From assembly GCA_016169945.1 (NCBI GenBank), contig JADLSH010000186.1:1798001-1862000 (forward strand): DNA of 64,000 bases, in the 5' to 3' direction. A program made the position numbers and the translations under genes. The DNA comes from Trachythela sp. YZ-2020. Taxonomy: Eukaryota > Cnidaria > Anthozoa > Malacalcyonacea > Clavulariidae. The notes beneath the pieces were generated by a model that was given only the letters and a program-made list of their open reading frames with translations, did not search any database and was not told the origin of the DNA. Shown piece after piece: positions 1 through 11,879 of this stretch. Within the stretch, counting starts at the first letter, position 1. Every line of letters starts with the position of its first letter.

Positions 1-225
1 AATTTGGAGCTCATGCTGACCGTCCTCGAGTTTGAAAACAAACACTTCCTGTGTTGTAAGAGAGCACTGCATAACATCCTCATAAGGCAGCCACAGATAT
101 ATTTTGTCATGGAAGAAAGACAGAGTTTGATTTCAGACAACTCTACTGATGAAACGGCAGAGAAATCTGAATCAATCAATCTTCTAGGAATCCCGGCATG
201 TTATAACAGAGGTATACGAAAGTAA
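1..225 (+). CDS. 3' part of an unidentified coding sequence
   Basis: The frame is open from the window edge to a TAA at 223-225, about 74 residues. It is Cys-containing and basic at first (LEFENKHFLCCKR), then acidic and Ser-rich (MEERQSLISDNSTDETAEK), ending in NRGIRK. There are two readings: a terminal exon ending at TAA, or an internal exon whose donor GTAAGT begins at 222, since AAA|GTAAGT fits the consensus well. No acceptor is visible upstream because the window starts there. I do not recognise the family. The composition and length of the frame favour real coding over chance. Confidence 0.4.
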   Translation, partial: NLELMLTVLEFENKHFLCCKRALHNILIRQPQIYFVMEERQSLISDNSTDETAEKSESINLLGIPACYNRGIRK

Positions 226-1362
226 GTTCAACATTTTCGATATTATTTTGCTCTTTTGACCCGTGTTTACATATCGCCTTTCGCAGACGCTGAATTCTCT
301 CAATTTTCAGCATTTTTCTTGCTCAGAATTCACAAAATAACCCATGTTTTACGTGATGTTTGAGAAACTCTCGTTCCCTAGGCGATACAGTTGATAATTG
401 TGTTTAATGCGATACAATGCTAAGCTTTTTGGCTTATGGTTGGGGCCAATTTATGAAATTATCATTGTAATTAGGGTCTTCACGCTGCATGCATGTGTAT
501 ACAAATGTGAGCATGTGTAGCTCAGTAGGAAATGTAAGTGATGAATAGCCTTGGAGGTATCACTCTATTGTGCTGCTCTGCTCAATTGAATAATTCAAGT
601 ATTCCCGTCACGCTTATTACATCTATTTATACTATAGCTACGTACTTGAAATGTCATGTTACCGACTGCGAAAGTTACTAATGTTGTTAGCTGTGCCTTC
701 TGCGCGTAAAGTTTGCCGATTCATATCTCGTTCTAGGAAATTCTGTGAGATATATATATCTATACCAATGCATTTCTGATTATTATTTCAGTAATAAAGT
801 CTGAAGGATATAAAAAGACATGTAATTACATAATATGACAGTTGCTTTTGCAGGTGTTTCGATAATATCACTTACGCAAGGAATGCTGGGATAGAATAAT
901 AATCCTTTATTTGTAGACAGTAAGGGTTTAATTAAACATCGGGAACTCTCCCTGAAAAGAGGCTTCGTAAGCGCTAAATGGTTAACGATGATTGCTATTT
1001 AAAAAAATAGACTCTCAAAGCCTACCTACTGTGAATGTGCACAAACATACATCCTGTCATTCTGTCAAGGTCATGTGAGCGTCGCTGAATGACAATGTTG
1101 CAAGACACAGCTGCATAATGACCATTATTAAACCTTGGTTCAAAGGCTATAATTTTTTGGCAAAGTTGATATACAAAATAAGTGAGATAATTTGTAAAGG
1201 GAAAATGATCGCACGAAACGACACGAACCCACGTACAGTATGAAACATTTATACGACTATACGTAGGATAGTCGATATTGTTTATAAATACTTAAATTGT
1301 GAAACCCGACTGTGTGACAGTGGGGGTCCTCCAAGGAGTCGGCGAAATGGAAAAGTGGGCTG
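226..1362. other. Non-coding stretch, nothing recognised
   Basis: AT-rich sequence with no convincing ORF or repeat structure. It would be intron or 3' flank of the coding fragment at the left edge. Confidence 0.4.
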
Positions 1363-1818
1363 TAGCCTACGTCATAGGTCCCGTTTACATGAGACCGGTA
1401 CGAAGTCGAACCGGGACGATTTCGTTTCGGTCATAGTATTATTTATAATAGATGTTTACATGAGACCGGCGACGAAAAATTGCTCAGACCGATCTGAGTC
1501 ATCCGCTTGCTGGACCGAATCGACTATCTTCAGACCGGGACGAATTTGGACCGGGATGAATGTACACAAATTATTTTCAGACCGGTCTGAATTTTGGTAC
1601 AACGGTGATAATAAACAACGGAGACAAGATTAACAGCATCAATTGTGGACTGCATTTTTGATATACGCAATGGAGTATGTAATGCTTACCGGTCTCATGT
1701 AAACCTACTGACAATTTCAATTTTCATCCCGTTCTGACTTCGTCTCGGTCTCATGTAAACGGGGACTTAGGCCATAACCGACCTACGAGGAATCGAGTAT
1801 TGTCTATGACGTAGGCTA
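1363..1818. mobile_element. Nested inverted-repeat MITE
   Basis: Inner arms at 1379-1400 and 1746-1766 read TCCCGTTTACATGAGACCGG on the left, with a near-match of its reverse complement on the right. The interior is full of GACCGG/GACCGA motifs. An outer 15-bp inverted repeat (TAGCCTACGTCATAG at 1363-1377, reverse complement at 1804-1818) brackets the element, so one palindrome sits inside another. There is no transposase. Confidence 0.65.
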
Positions 1819-3273
1819 GGGGGGCTATGGTTCAATTCGTGAAAATTTTCATTTTAGACAAACAGGAATTTTGATATATTTCATCTAGAGACTGAGCTTT
1901 CAGTATAAAGGCAAGGTTTGGTTATGGGAATATTAAAGTACTCTTCCGAACTACGCTATTCTTCCCCTTTTTTGCTTGTATTTTAGACAAAAGGGACCTT
2001 AAAAGGCCCTGACCTAGGTTTGTGTGAAAAAATTGGTATTTAGGACATCATGGAGAATCGTTCAAAACAAATATTTTTATCTCGTTTATTAATAATCAAT
2101 TTTTCCGTTGATGTAGACGAAGTTTTGATGATGCACAAAGTCGCTTGAAATCTCGAAAAATTCTTGGATTAGGAGGAAAAGAATCTTCCAAGGTAGGGAA
2201 TTATTTTCATTTTTACATGATTGTATTCACAAGCAATTTTGGACAATTTTGATTCTCTGGGACTTGTTCATAACGGAGGTGGACGCCCAATTTGCCCCCT
2301 TCCCGAGAAATGGACATAATATAATTCTTATGATTCATGAATTTTGAACAAAATTTACGCTTGTGGTGAAGGGGTGTAATCTATAAAAATCTGTACTCCA
2401 AACATAATGCATTGTCAAACCTTAGACCCCAAATAGCATTTTCATCATTAAACGCTCGCCAGCAAAATTATAATCTCAGTCGTTTTTTGGACGCAGCTTG
2501 TTTCAAATCAGTGATGTATTTCAGCGATACATTTGATGAAAAGATGCAAAAATATTCATACATAGTGAATAAACACACAGCTAATATATCATTTTTCTAC
2601 AAAGTGTAGAAGTTTGATTTTCGCGTAACCAATGGCTGCTGGCAACAATATATCTAGTTTGCACTAGGAGAAAATAAGGAGTGAGGGCGCAATATTCGTC
2701 TGAAAAATTTTACACTTCAAACCTGGCTAATGCCAAGGCCAAAACTTGAAGTGGGAACACGGCTTTACACTTATAATAACAAATATTTTTATTCGCCGCA
2801 TTTTTGTGGCCACTCGATCGCTCGTTTTTGCCAAGGAATCAAGAAAGAGCTCCGGAACAGCGGTGCCCTCATGACCAAACGCTGTTTCCCTAAGTCATAT
2901 TAAATCATATGTTAAATTGAACATAATTATATAAGGGAATATATATCTGACATTAACTGACTACCATTTAATATGCACTGCTATAAGAGTAGCTGAGTCT
3001 GAAATTTACACGAAGTCCAGATATGAGGGTGCGCAGATTTAGTAAGAATGTTTAATCATTTTGTTCATATTCATTACCTGCAGGTACTTCAAGTGTTAGG
3101 AAATTGTGAGCATTTAGAAACAAAGTTACCTCCTGGACTAAGGTATATCTATTTGATATTTGGATATTACAATATGAATTTCAATTTGGATATTCGGTGA
3201 ATGAATTGAAAAGGGCTCGGGTAATCTGCGACTTTAACCCAAGAAGCACGTGTTTGCATCACCATAGCAACGG
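1819..3273. other. Non-coding stretch, nothing recognised
   Basis: AT-rich, with only a short incidental ORF at 2412-2609. No element boundaries are seen. Confidence 0.35.
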
Positions 3274-5116
3274 AGCTTAAAAATGTTGAAATGCGGACAC
3301 TTATAGTAAGGTGTTCTATTACTGCGACCTTCTCTCTCCGTGTCTAGGCTTACTCTTCCAAGGTCTCTCATATTTCGCAACACGTGTTTACTTAATTAAC
3401 ATAACTGTTTATTACACGTTACATAGAACATGTTACATATACATATATAAATTATTAATAGGTGGAAAGAAAATCACATAAAATATTTCGTTTGAAGCAA
3501 GGTAAACTGAGTTGTTTATAATCACGAGGAAGACAATTCCATATTTTTGCACCAAAGAACCGAATGTCAAATTTACCATAATTAGTTCTGATATTATGTA
3601 TATAAAATGTTCCTCACTAGCAAGCCTAGTATTATATTGATGAATTTCAGTGGTTGGAGTAAAGAATTCATCAAAAACTGTCGGAAGAATTCGATGATAA
3701 AACTGATACATGAATAAAGCATTCTGCAGGAATACAATTTCAAGTTTTTTAAATGATTCGCTAATATCACTACTATATTCAGAGAAGTTCATAATTCGAA
3801 TGACTTTCTTCTGGAGAATAATAACGTTCTTAATTGACTTTTCATAAGCATTTCCCCAAATCAAAATATCATAAATAAGATATGGATAAATCAGAGAATA
3901 GTATAGTTATCTCAAAATATTTTGAGGAACATAATGCCTCACTTTTGAAAGAATACCAATATTTCTCGATATCTTTTTGGAAATTTTATTCACATAACAT
4001 TTCCAATTAAAATGTTCATCAAAAAATACTCCCAAGTATTTCACTTTTTTTCTCTCTTTAAACACTTTTAAATAACGAAATAGTTTCGGGGTTTTTTGAG
4101 GTTGTTGAAAAATAACATAGTTGCTTTTATCTAGTATGTTCAAAGAAAGTCTATTTGCATTAGCCACTGATTTATTTTCATTAGTTCATTATTAACTATA
4201 TTTTCATGATTACTGATACTTTTATCACCGTAAAACAAATTGGTATCATTAGCAAATAGATGAAAGTCAAGAAAACCTGAACAATTCTGAAGATCATTAA
4301 TATATAGTATAAATAAGTCCAAGGACGGAACCCTATTAGATATGAACAAAACCAATCCTTTGCTATCCCTCTTACCTCGTAATGATCTAATTTATCGATA
4401 AGTATATCATGCAGGTTCACCATGTCAAAGGCCTTGCAGAGATCAAGGAAAATACCGCATGAAAACTTGTTATCTTCAATAGCCTTTTGAATTTTATCTG
4501 TGATCAAAAGTTGTTGAATGCTTCGCACGAAAACCAAATTGTTTATCATAAATGACATGTAATCTATTAATGAAATCAATCAGACGTTGAAGAAAGTATT
4601 GAAGAATAAAGATGCTCTTTTAAATCGCGATATAGTACAGTAAAACTTTCTCATGACAAAGTGAATTTTATACATTTTTAATACTCCTCAAACAAGCAGC
4701 ATAAAGATGTTTAAATGAAATCTATACGTTCAGAATTTTAGAAATTAACGATTTTCCACCCTGTATAACGTATTAATTGCTAGCCATAATATTACAAAAC
4801 GAATTGAAACATCAGTCAAGTTCGACATGTCTGTTTACAAACTTAATTTGGCCATAGCGTGCTGAAAGAACACGTCAACGTGTTGTCAAACATGGCGCGA
4901 AAATTGACCAATCACGTCGTGAGTTTTGCTGACGAGTTTGGACAAGAAACAACTTGAAATTGTTCTTTCCATGAGGATTAATAAAAATACATAAAATTGA
5001 CCTTGTCATAAAAAAGCTTTACTTTACAATACTATATTGTGCTTTAAAAGGGCATCTTTATGTATTGCCGTAATGGAACACCTTACTAAGTGTCCGCATT
5101 CAACATTTTTAGCTTA
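3274..5116. mobile_element. Inverted-repeat-bounded segment carrying a LINE fragment
   Basis: About 50 bp at 3274-3325 (core ATGCGGACACTTATAGTAAG) is inverted at 5067-5116 (core CTTACTAAGTGTCCGCATT). The reverse-transcriptase fragment at 3430-4640 lies between the arms. A terminal-inverted-repeat element into which a LINE later inserted explains this best. Confidence 0.5.
3430..4640 (-). pseudogene. LINE reverse transcriptase fragment (CR1/L2-like)
   Basis: Read on the minus strand from 4579 downward. The RT palm motif IFLDLCKAFD is present, then a deletion and frame change, then FILYINDL followed by FANDTNLF, a decayed FADD catalytic box. After that come the C-terminal RT motif KVKYLGVFFDEHFNW and a thumb-like region (NIGILSKVRHYVPQNIL) near 3910-4040. 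The frame continues to 3433. Several frames, an internal deletion of roughly 30 codons and the D-to-N change show a dead copy. The YINDL...FADD...LGV order is typical of CR1/L2/Rex-type LINEs. Confidence 0.8.
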
Positions 5117-5620
5117 TAGTTCTATAGAACTGGCTTCATTGCAGTATTGCATTGATATTCTCGCTTATAAACAGCTACTAAATTTTCCTGGTCAGAGAAG
5201 ATCTACATTATTGCATTTATTACAATTTATATAATGTACAATTTATATAACTTATGAATTTATTAAATTCATCGTTAATCATCTAATTTAATTAATTAAT
5301 TAATTAATATATGTATAGCTTATATCGGATATTTTCTGTATTGGTGAATATATCGAATTCACATAGTGTAGAAACATACTGCACTTGATATACAATTCAT
5401 TAATATTACATATGTTATATACACTTTTGTAGCATATGGCTTATGCTGTCTTCGCTAATGTTTCTTGTTATGGCACTATTGGTGAGTATATAGAACATTT
5501 TTACGATTGCGTTGTCAAATCGTCTCAAACCAGAGTATAGTGATAAACGTGTTATATATAGGAGAAATATTTATCGCTATAATGGTCGAGATAACTGCGT
5601 GTCATTCTGTCCTGTTTATA
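5117..5620. repeat. AT-rich non-coding with (TTAA)n tract
   Basis: A short TTAA-type tandem tract lies at 5286-5308 in otherwise unremarkable AT-rich DNA. Confidence 0.4.
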
Positions 5621-6160
5621 CAGTAGAACCCCACTATCTCGAACAGCCAAGGGAAACAAAAAAAAGTTTGCGATAGCGGGGGTTCGAGATAACCGAATCA
5701 GTGTCAAATTACAAAAAGATAATCATAATAATTTTTAAAGGAAATAGATTAAAGTGGCTGATCCAGTGACCCATTGATACGACTGCTATTTGCGAAATAT
5801 ACAATAAACACTGTCAATACACTGTAAAATCTTAAACTGAAAGAGTGTATTCTTTGTTATAGTCCGTTTCACGTGCTGCAAAATCAAATACGTGCATGTA
5901 TTCCATAATATAAACAACGAACTGAAGTCAATAAAATTCGAGATAGCCGAGTAAATTCAATTCAGCCGAGTAAATTCAATTCAGTCAAGGGAAGCAAAAT
6001 TAGTTCGAGATAGCAGGGAGTTCGAGTTAACCGATTTCGAGATAACCGATAAAAATGATTGAAACAGTATGGGAAAATACACGGGAAATGAGTTTAATTT
6101 AAGTTCGAGATAGCGGGGAGTTCGAGATAAGCGAGTTCGACATAGCGGGGTTCCGTACTG
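5621..6160. mobile_element. Tigger/pogo-type MITE, 540 bp, TA target site
   Basis: The left end CAGTAGAACCCCACTATCTC and the right end GCGGGGTTCCGTACTG are imperfect TIRs flanked by TA (5619-5620 and 6161-6162). Both subterminal regions contain tandem variants of GTTCGAGATAGC. CAGT ends, TA duplication and GTTCGAGATA repeats are typical of non-autonomous pogo/Tigger elements. No transposase ORF is present. Confidence 0.75.
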
Positions 6161-6561
6161 TATATACCATCCCTTTCAACCATAATCTTGCAAGTTTAAT
6201 TGCCAATGTTTGTTCCCAGTGCCGTCGGAACCCCGACGAAGAAGTGAGAGGGGATATAGTGAACACATGCCTCCACGTTTTCGTGTAAGCGCTCTTTTTT
6301 GCAAATCATAGGAAAAGTAGTCTTAAATATAGTGCCCCTCCAAATTTACATCGTCCCTTCATTAGTATTAGAAATAATGAAGTAATTTTAATGCTATGAT
6401 TGTATATATAACCACAGATTGCTTCCAGATTGCGAACTTTCTTAAACAGCTGTTAGATATTAAATACTTATGTATGTTTTCGCAAACATTTTCAGTGTCT
6501 TCTGCTATTTAAACCATTTTCATACTTACTTGGAGTCGATCATTCTCCTCGGATACATGTG

Positions 6562-7318
6562 ATGGAAGTCAGACTGTTGGGAGCGACATTTGCTGGTAGT
6601 ATTTTTTAAACTTAAATCTATTCTGTTTGTTTAAACAATTATGTTTGGTTTGTTTGTTTTTGTCTAATTTAGTGCTCCTGCAAGTGGAAAAAAATTGATG
6701 ATCTCATTATTAGGCTTTCGCTTATATTTTATTGCTGTAAAATTTATGGCCTGTATGTGCATTAAGACTCTGAGGCCTGTGATGTTCTTTTCCTTTATTC
6801 TTTTATTATTTTTCCGCCAGCCATAGGTGTGACAGAATGTTAATTAAAATTGCCAGAATTTCTGGTATCACATAAAAGGGATTTCCACAGGGACCCAAAT
6901 GAGAGGCAATTTTCTTGCATTTTTTTACACATCTAAAGAGAATTAGGACTTTTATCAGCGAATTAGACGTATTGTCTTGTGGATAAATTGAGTGTAACTT
7001 ACAGAAAATTCCGATGAAGTTTCTATCATGACATATCGCATTCCACTGACATTTTACACTGTAGTTCAGTGAGCAGCTCCAACCAGATCCAATATGGCGC
7101 TGTAAACAATGAGCGGAATAGATATTTTAAGAATCTTTCGTTTAATTTTCTTTGGGCCTCCTGCCCTTCTGTGCATTAATCTCTAAAAACCGAGCTATAT
7201 TTTGAGCATGATAGATGAATTGCCGAAGTTCTAATACGTTCTGTACATGATTTGAATATCTTTTAGGTTTATTTGGTCTGACTTGGCTGACAAATCCAAC
7301 TTCTTATTATGTGCTAAG
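6562..7318 (+). CDS. Two candidate 5' exons of a small membrane or secreted protein
   Basis: Exon 1, 6562-6595, is ATG plus 34 nt ending at G|GTAGTA. Exon 2, 7267-7318, follows the acceptor ATCTTTTAG and ends at AAG|GTAATC. Spliced in phase 1 they read MEVRLLGATFAG then LFGLTWLTNPTSYYVLR, a hydrophobic N terminus like a signal peptide or anchor. Exon 2 exits in phase 2. The only later exon I see (9196-9374) needs phase 1, so either one more exon of length 2 mod 3 is missing from the model or the two are unrelated. I do not recognise the protein. Confidence 0.35.
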
Positions 7319-7594
7319 GTAATCTTTAATTCAAGAGCGTGTAAATACGGTTACCGAATCATTTTGGCCAGTGAATTGCTTTTAATGTATGGAATCTAAA
7401 TAGCCAAGTGAATATTATTTATTGCATGAACGAAATTGCGCTATTCGGCAATTTAACGGTCGGTGTACAGCATCAGAAAGCCATATCAAAAAGCATTTGA
7501 AGTTTGAACATAAGGATCTTTTGCTACAACAACACTTTAGTTGTTCAACCTTTTTTTATTTTTCCATTATACACCTTGACTTTGTAAAACATTA

Positions 7595-7945
7595 TTAAGG
7601 TTGGGCGGTTTTGACTAAAATGAAAACCGGTTTACCTTGCGATTTAGACCGGTCAAACCGTAAAACCGGTTTCTTTCTCAAACGTAAGACAGTATAGTTA
7701 ATCAATACAAATGCGACCTCAAATGTATATAATGTCTATTGTAAGACACCATATTTCAGGATTTCAATAGGGCTGCACGTTATAATTGGACTTACCTCAC
7801 TAAAGAACTAATCGGAAGGAGACAAAAACATGAATAATAAACAGTAAAAATAATGAATATGGCGGTTTTTCGTTTTCTGAAAATATAAACCTATTTCATA
7901 AAACCCGAATGAAACCGGAAAACCAGTACACCTGCACCCAAGCTT
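7595..7945. mobile_element. Degenerate MITE with AACCGG inverted repeats
   Basis: The left side (GGTTGGGCGGTTTTGACT, AAAACCGGTTT) mirrors the right side (GAAACCGGAAAACC, CACCCAAGC near 7908-7943). The arms are diverged and the exact ends uncertain. No target duplication was found. Confidence 0.4.
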
Positions 7946-8200
7946 ATGTGACAACATACCCTTAAACATTGTGGCGTTCTCACTTTAACCGGGATTATAT
8001 ACACATATCCTAAAACATATACATGTTTAAAGGAAGATTTCCATGATGTGAACCAGAATATTAATGTTATAGTTTAGTATCTCATCGCAATAAAACATTT
8101 CAATTATTGATTTATTGTTAACGCTTGAAATAATAAGCTGAATTTGCTTTATCTGTTATGCCCGGTAAGCTAGTTTAAAGTTGGATTATTCCTCCGTAGA

Positions 8201-8321
8201 ACTACCTGAAAAATTCAACAAAAACTTCAACGTTTCGAGCGAAGGGCTTTCGTTTGCAACTAATTTTCAGACGAAGAGCCTTTGCTCGAAACTTTGAAGT
8301 TCTTGTTGAATTTTCAGGTAG
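8201..8321. repeat. 121-bp foldback hairpin
   Basis: Arms at 8201-8247 and 8277-8321 (CTACCTGAAAAATTCAAC versus GTTGAATTTTCAGGTAG) pair with few mismatches around a 30-nt loop. It also creates spurious ORFs on both strands. Confidence 0.7.
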
Positions 8322-9195
8322 TTTGATCCTAAAGACCCGCAGCATATCGTTCAATGCAGATAGGCATTTTTCTTGCAAACGACTCTTCTCTTTCACTCAT
8401 TTCGCTCTATCACAAAGGGAAAAGAATATTGATTCTTTTAAAAATTTATTGCATTCTCAACTTATATGTTACGCTATAAGAACTCTGTTCATAGACTGTA
8501 TCGCTTATTCGTATCAACCATTCGTTTTCGCTTCGAAAATTCTTATACGATGTCTTTTTGTCTAGGAATGTTCTTATAACTCATTTGGTCTACTTTGGAA
8601 TAGCAGCTTTGGGTATGGATAAGTAAATTGTGTGCATTTATTTCGCGAATTGAACTTCTTGACATGTTTCAGCAGTGCTATATCAGGGGCGTAACTTGGG
8701 TCTAATCATTAGGGGTTTGTGGTTTGTTTTTCCCGACAAAAGGGCATGGTTAGGGGTCAGTGTAAAGGAGCCGGCAAAAACCAAAAAGGTTTATGGGACC
8801 CTCGTGCTGCTAGCCGTAATCTACAGGTATGGAGCGCTGCAGGCACAAGGGGGGTAAGGGGGCATGTTCTTCCAGAACATTTTCGGAAACGCCATCTTAT
8901 GCACTTTCGGGGGAAGATTTTATAGAATTCTGATGGTCAGAAACTGTTGTATGTTGGATTAGCAAATTTTCAAATTGCCCAAACTGGTCTTCAAGGTTTT
9001 TTATTCTTATACTTAACAGTCATGACTTTGAACATACTTTTGCCCAACCAACCTGGCAAAACTTGCCCTTCAAATTGCCCCACCCCAAACGTGAAATACT
9101 TGTAACCGTAGATAGTAATACCCGTGTGATAAATAATATATAAGATTTCATATTACCTCCAGTGAAAACTAATTCTTCGTTTTCTTTTCTTCCAG

Positions 9196-9374
9196 TGTTT
9201 ATCCGGGAACTTTACGTAGAGTACAATAAATACATCATGTTATCATTAATCTTCCATATCGCCATTTTGTTTGTAACATCTGTTTACGTCATCAAGTTAC
9301 AGCGAGTGAACCAACCAATTCCTGACAAACCTGTTAGTTTTGCCGACTCAGATGATGGTGACGCATTTAATTGA
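9196..9374 (+). CDS. Terminal exon with a transmembrane segment
   Basis: A strong acceptor (TTTCTTTTCTTCCAG) precedes 9196. The frame reads FIRELYVEYNKY, a hydrophobic stretch of about 22 residues (MLSLIFHIAILFVTSVYVI), then a charged tail ending DDGDAFN and TGA at 9372. A polypyrimidine-rich acceptor, a clean single-pass helix and an acidic cytosolic-looking tail make it a believable last exon. Its partner exons may be those at 6562-7318, but the phases do not join directly. No family was recognised. An alternative acceptor at 9160-9161 gives the same phase. Confidence 0.45.
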
Positions 9375-11193
9375 TCACGTGGAAAGCTGATGAAAATGGT
9401 TGCAAATTTTCTTGATCATGTGTTCACGGGATGGACAGTTTTAACTGATCAATTGGCAACTTGACCATTATAATGGCCAAGCCTTTAAATAATAACTAAG
9501 CTTCAAGATCATTTAACTGGTCATATTGTACACGCGTAAAACTCATACATTTGACTGTGTTTAGGACAATTTTGTGAATGAGATTCAAAGACTAACACAA
9601 TCGCACCAGTTCGAGTCCAATAACATACCAGAAAAGGTTTTTCGACTTTATAATTCCGATACTTTGCTAATTGTTTAATACTTCGCAAATTCGGGTGAAA
9701 TAGTGTGCCTAAGCTGTTTAAGATTCTTCAGGCTTGAAGTGGAAGTTTTGGTGACATAAAGTGAGAATTTAGAAACAAAAGTCCCCCGCCAGTGCCATAA
9801 TTATAGAAATTACGACCAACGAGGCGACCAGCTCGACGACATGCCTTCAAAACAAAGATATACGTCATGCAAGACAAAAAAGATTAATAATTTGTGGTCC
9901 CAGGGCTTTCCTCAATAGCGTTGCCATTCTTAACACATCGTCAAATGAGGATTTTTCACGTCTTCTGAGGGATTGTTGCGACAAGAGAGCTGTTTTACAA
10001 CTTTGACCGAACGGCAAACATCGGAGTGTTTTATCCCAATTTAAACGTATGTAAGGTTGCTAAAACATGCTTTAGACAATTAAAGCAGTAAAGTTAAATT
10101 CCTGTGGCTTATTTCAAGCATAAATTGACGTAGTGTCGTCGAGCTGACCGCGTCGTAGATCGTAAACTCCCTATTACCCCCCGCCAGGAGGTTTTGTTAT
10201 CAACTGGCCGGGTTTGTATGTATGTGTGTGCGTTTGTCTGTGAGCACGACAACTAAAAATATCAAACATTTTGATATGGAATTTTGTAAAGCTGATGACT
10301 ATAGGCCAAGGACAAATTGATCAAATTTTAGTAGAGTTTGGATAAAAATTGGACGAGAAATTTACAAAAGTTTGTCTTGCTTTCCCTGACTGAAGAGAAC
10401 TCGGTGCGTAATTATTTATGCATGTATAATTTATGGATGAATATACTCCTTGCCTTGTTTGCATTTTGCCGGCCGGCAAATTCTGATTATACAAAAGATA
10501 ATGTTCTCTGTTGTGATTAAACAATGCTTATCACAATAACGAAGCTCAAGGGTGTCAAAATTTGGTTTAATATGTTGGCGGAGGTACTGTACGCGATCGC
10601 TGAGTTATCTCTAGTTTTAACTGCGGTGGCCGTTCATGTCAGAATTATTTTGAATGTGATTCTCTTTTTTACAAAAATGTTTGCATATTTTGATTATGGA
10701 ATGTCACACAGATTTTCATACAGTACAATATGTATGTCAGTACAGATTTTCGACTATGATTACAGAATTTTGTACTGTGATTAGAGATATTTCAATTCCA
10801 CTAAGAGTTGGTTTTTCTATTGTAATAATTTTTTGCCCAATAGCATGTTTGGCATTAATTGTATTGGAAACAGCCAATATTATATATACAAAATAATTTT
10901 ACCCGGTTGTGACCTCACACATATCCGAAGATGGGTATGCATATCAAAGATGGCGGAATAGACAATTATTTTTGATAATATGAAGTGGAATATTCTCTAT
11001 ACAAAGACGAGTAAAGAATAGTAGGCAAGATACTTATAATGGTAATTGAACTGATTGGAGTGCAATGTGGTCTGAAATTGACCAAATTTCAGACCAAAAT
11101 TGCACGACACGAAGTTCAATTTCCACTTTATTATATTCATTTTGAAATTTATTAATCTAAATAATGTTTTAAACCGAAAGCGGTATTTAATTA
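9375..11193. other. Non-coding stretch with one weak inverted repeat
   Basis: Imperfect inverted arms at 9808-9845 and 10130-10167 (shared core CAGCTCGACGACA) suggest a decayed MITE of about 360 bp. The small ORFs at 10.3-10.9 kb have no recognisable product. Confidence 0.4.
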
Positions 11194-11201
11194 ATCTTTG
11201 T

Positions 11202-11404
11202 CACAGTATAGAGACGACCAGTAGGGCCACTAGGCGATACAACATGTAGCCGGCTTTTTATGCAAAAATATGCAGTTTACTGCCCAGGAAAGTTAGTCCA
11301 GCTTGCTTATTGGCCAGAAAAAGCAATTGACTGGCTGCCAATGCGTAATGAGCGGGCACACAAAATTTCAAATGAGTGGCCCTATTGGTCGTCTATATAC
11401 TGTG
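11202..11404. mobile_element. hAT-like MITE, 203 bp
   Basis: TIRs CACAGTATAGAGACGACC and GGTCGTCTATATACTGTG extend about 30 bp inward. The flanks ATCTTTGT (11194-11201) and GTCTTTGT (11405-11412) match at 7 of 8 bases, the 8-bp duplication expected of hAT elements. Confidence 0.7.
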
Positions 11405-11877
11405 GTCTTTGTTTACAATTGACACACCCACGATACTCCCTGAAATGCTGCAGCATAGCAACAACATGAATTGTAATTTGCAGTGTGACCAGATTTGGTA
11501 AAACATTTTACTTTTGGTAAAATTTAGTAAATTTTGGAAAACTTTTAGTAATGAAATTTGTTTAGTAAAATATTGGTATATTTTCAGAGATTTTAATGTT
11601 CAGTAATTTTTAAGGTAAGTTTCGTGTCTGAATGATCTCTTATGTAAGAGAGATGCTAAAAGCCTGAATAAACGATGAATGAAACTCCCCAGCCCGCAAA
11701 ACCAGCTCATTTCAAATATGGAATAGGAAATTAGTGGGTTTTTAGGCTAACCTAGTTACTTTGTCGGAGCCATGACGTCACCATGAAAAGTATTGAAAAT
11801 GAAAACGTCCTTGACCTTGGAAAACGTTTACCGCATCGTGCCTGCATCAACTGATACTTATTCATACTTTTAAAACA
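11405..11877. other. Non-coding stretch
   Basis: Low-complexity TTTTGGTAAAAT-type sequence near 11500-11600. No gene is visible. Confidence 0.4.
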
Positions 11878-11879
11878 TA

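Larger units (their letters stand above)
7319..9195. other. Intron-like stretch with repeat remnants
   Basis: Apart from the inverted repeats listed at 7595-7945 and 8201-8321, it holds a lone hAT-like end (CAGGGGCGTAAC near 8691) with no partner, and no convincing exon. Confidence 0.4.
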
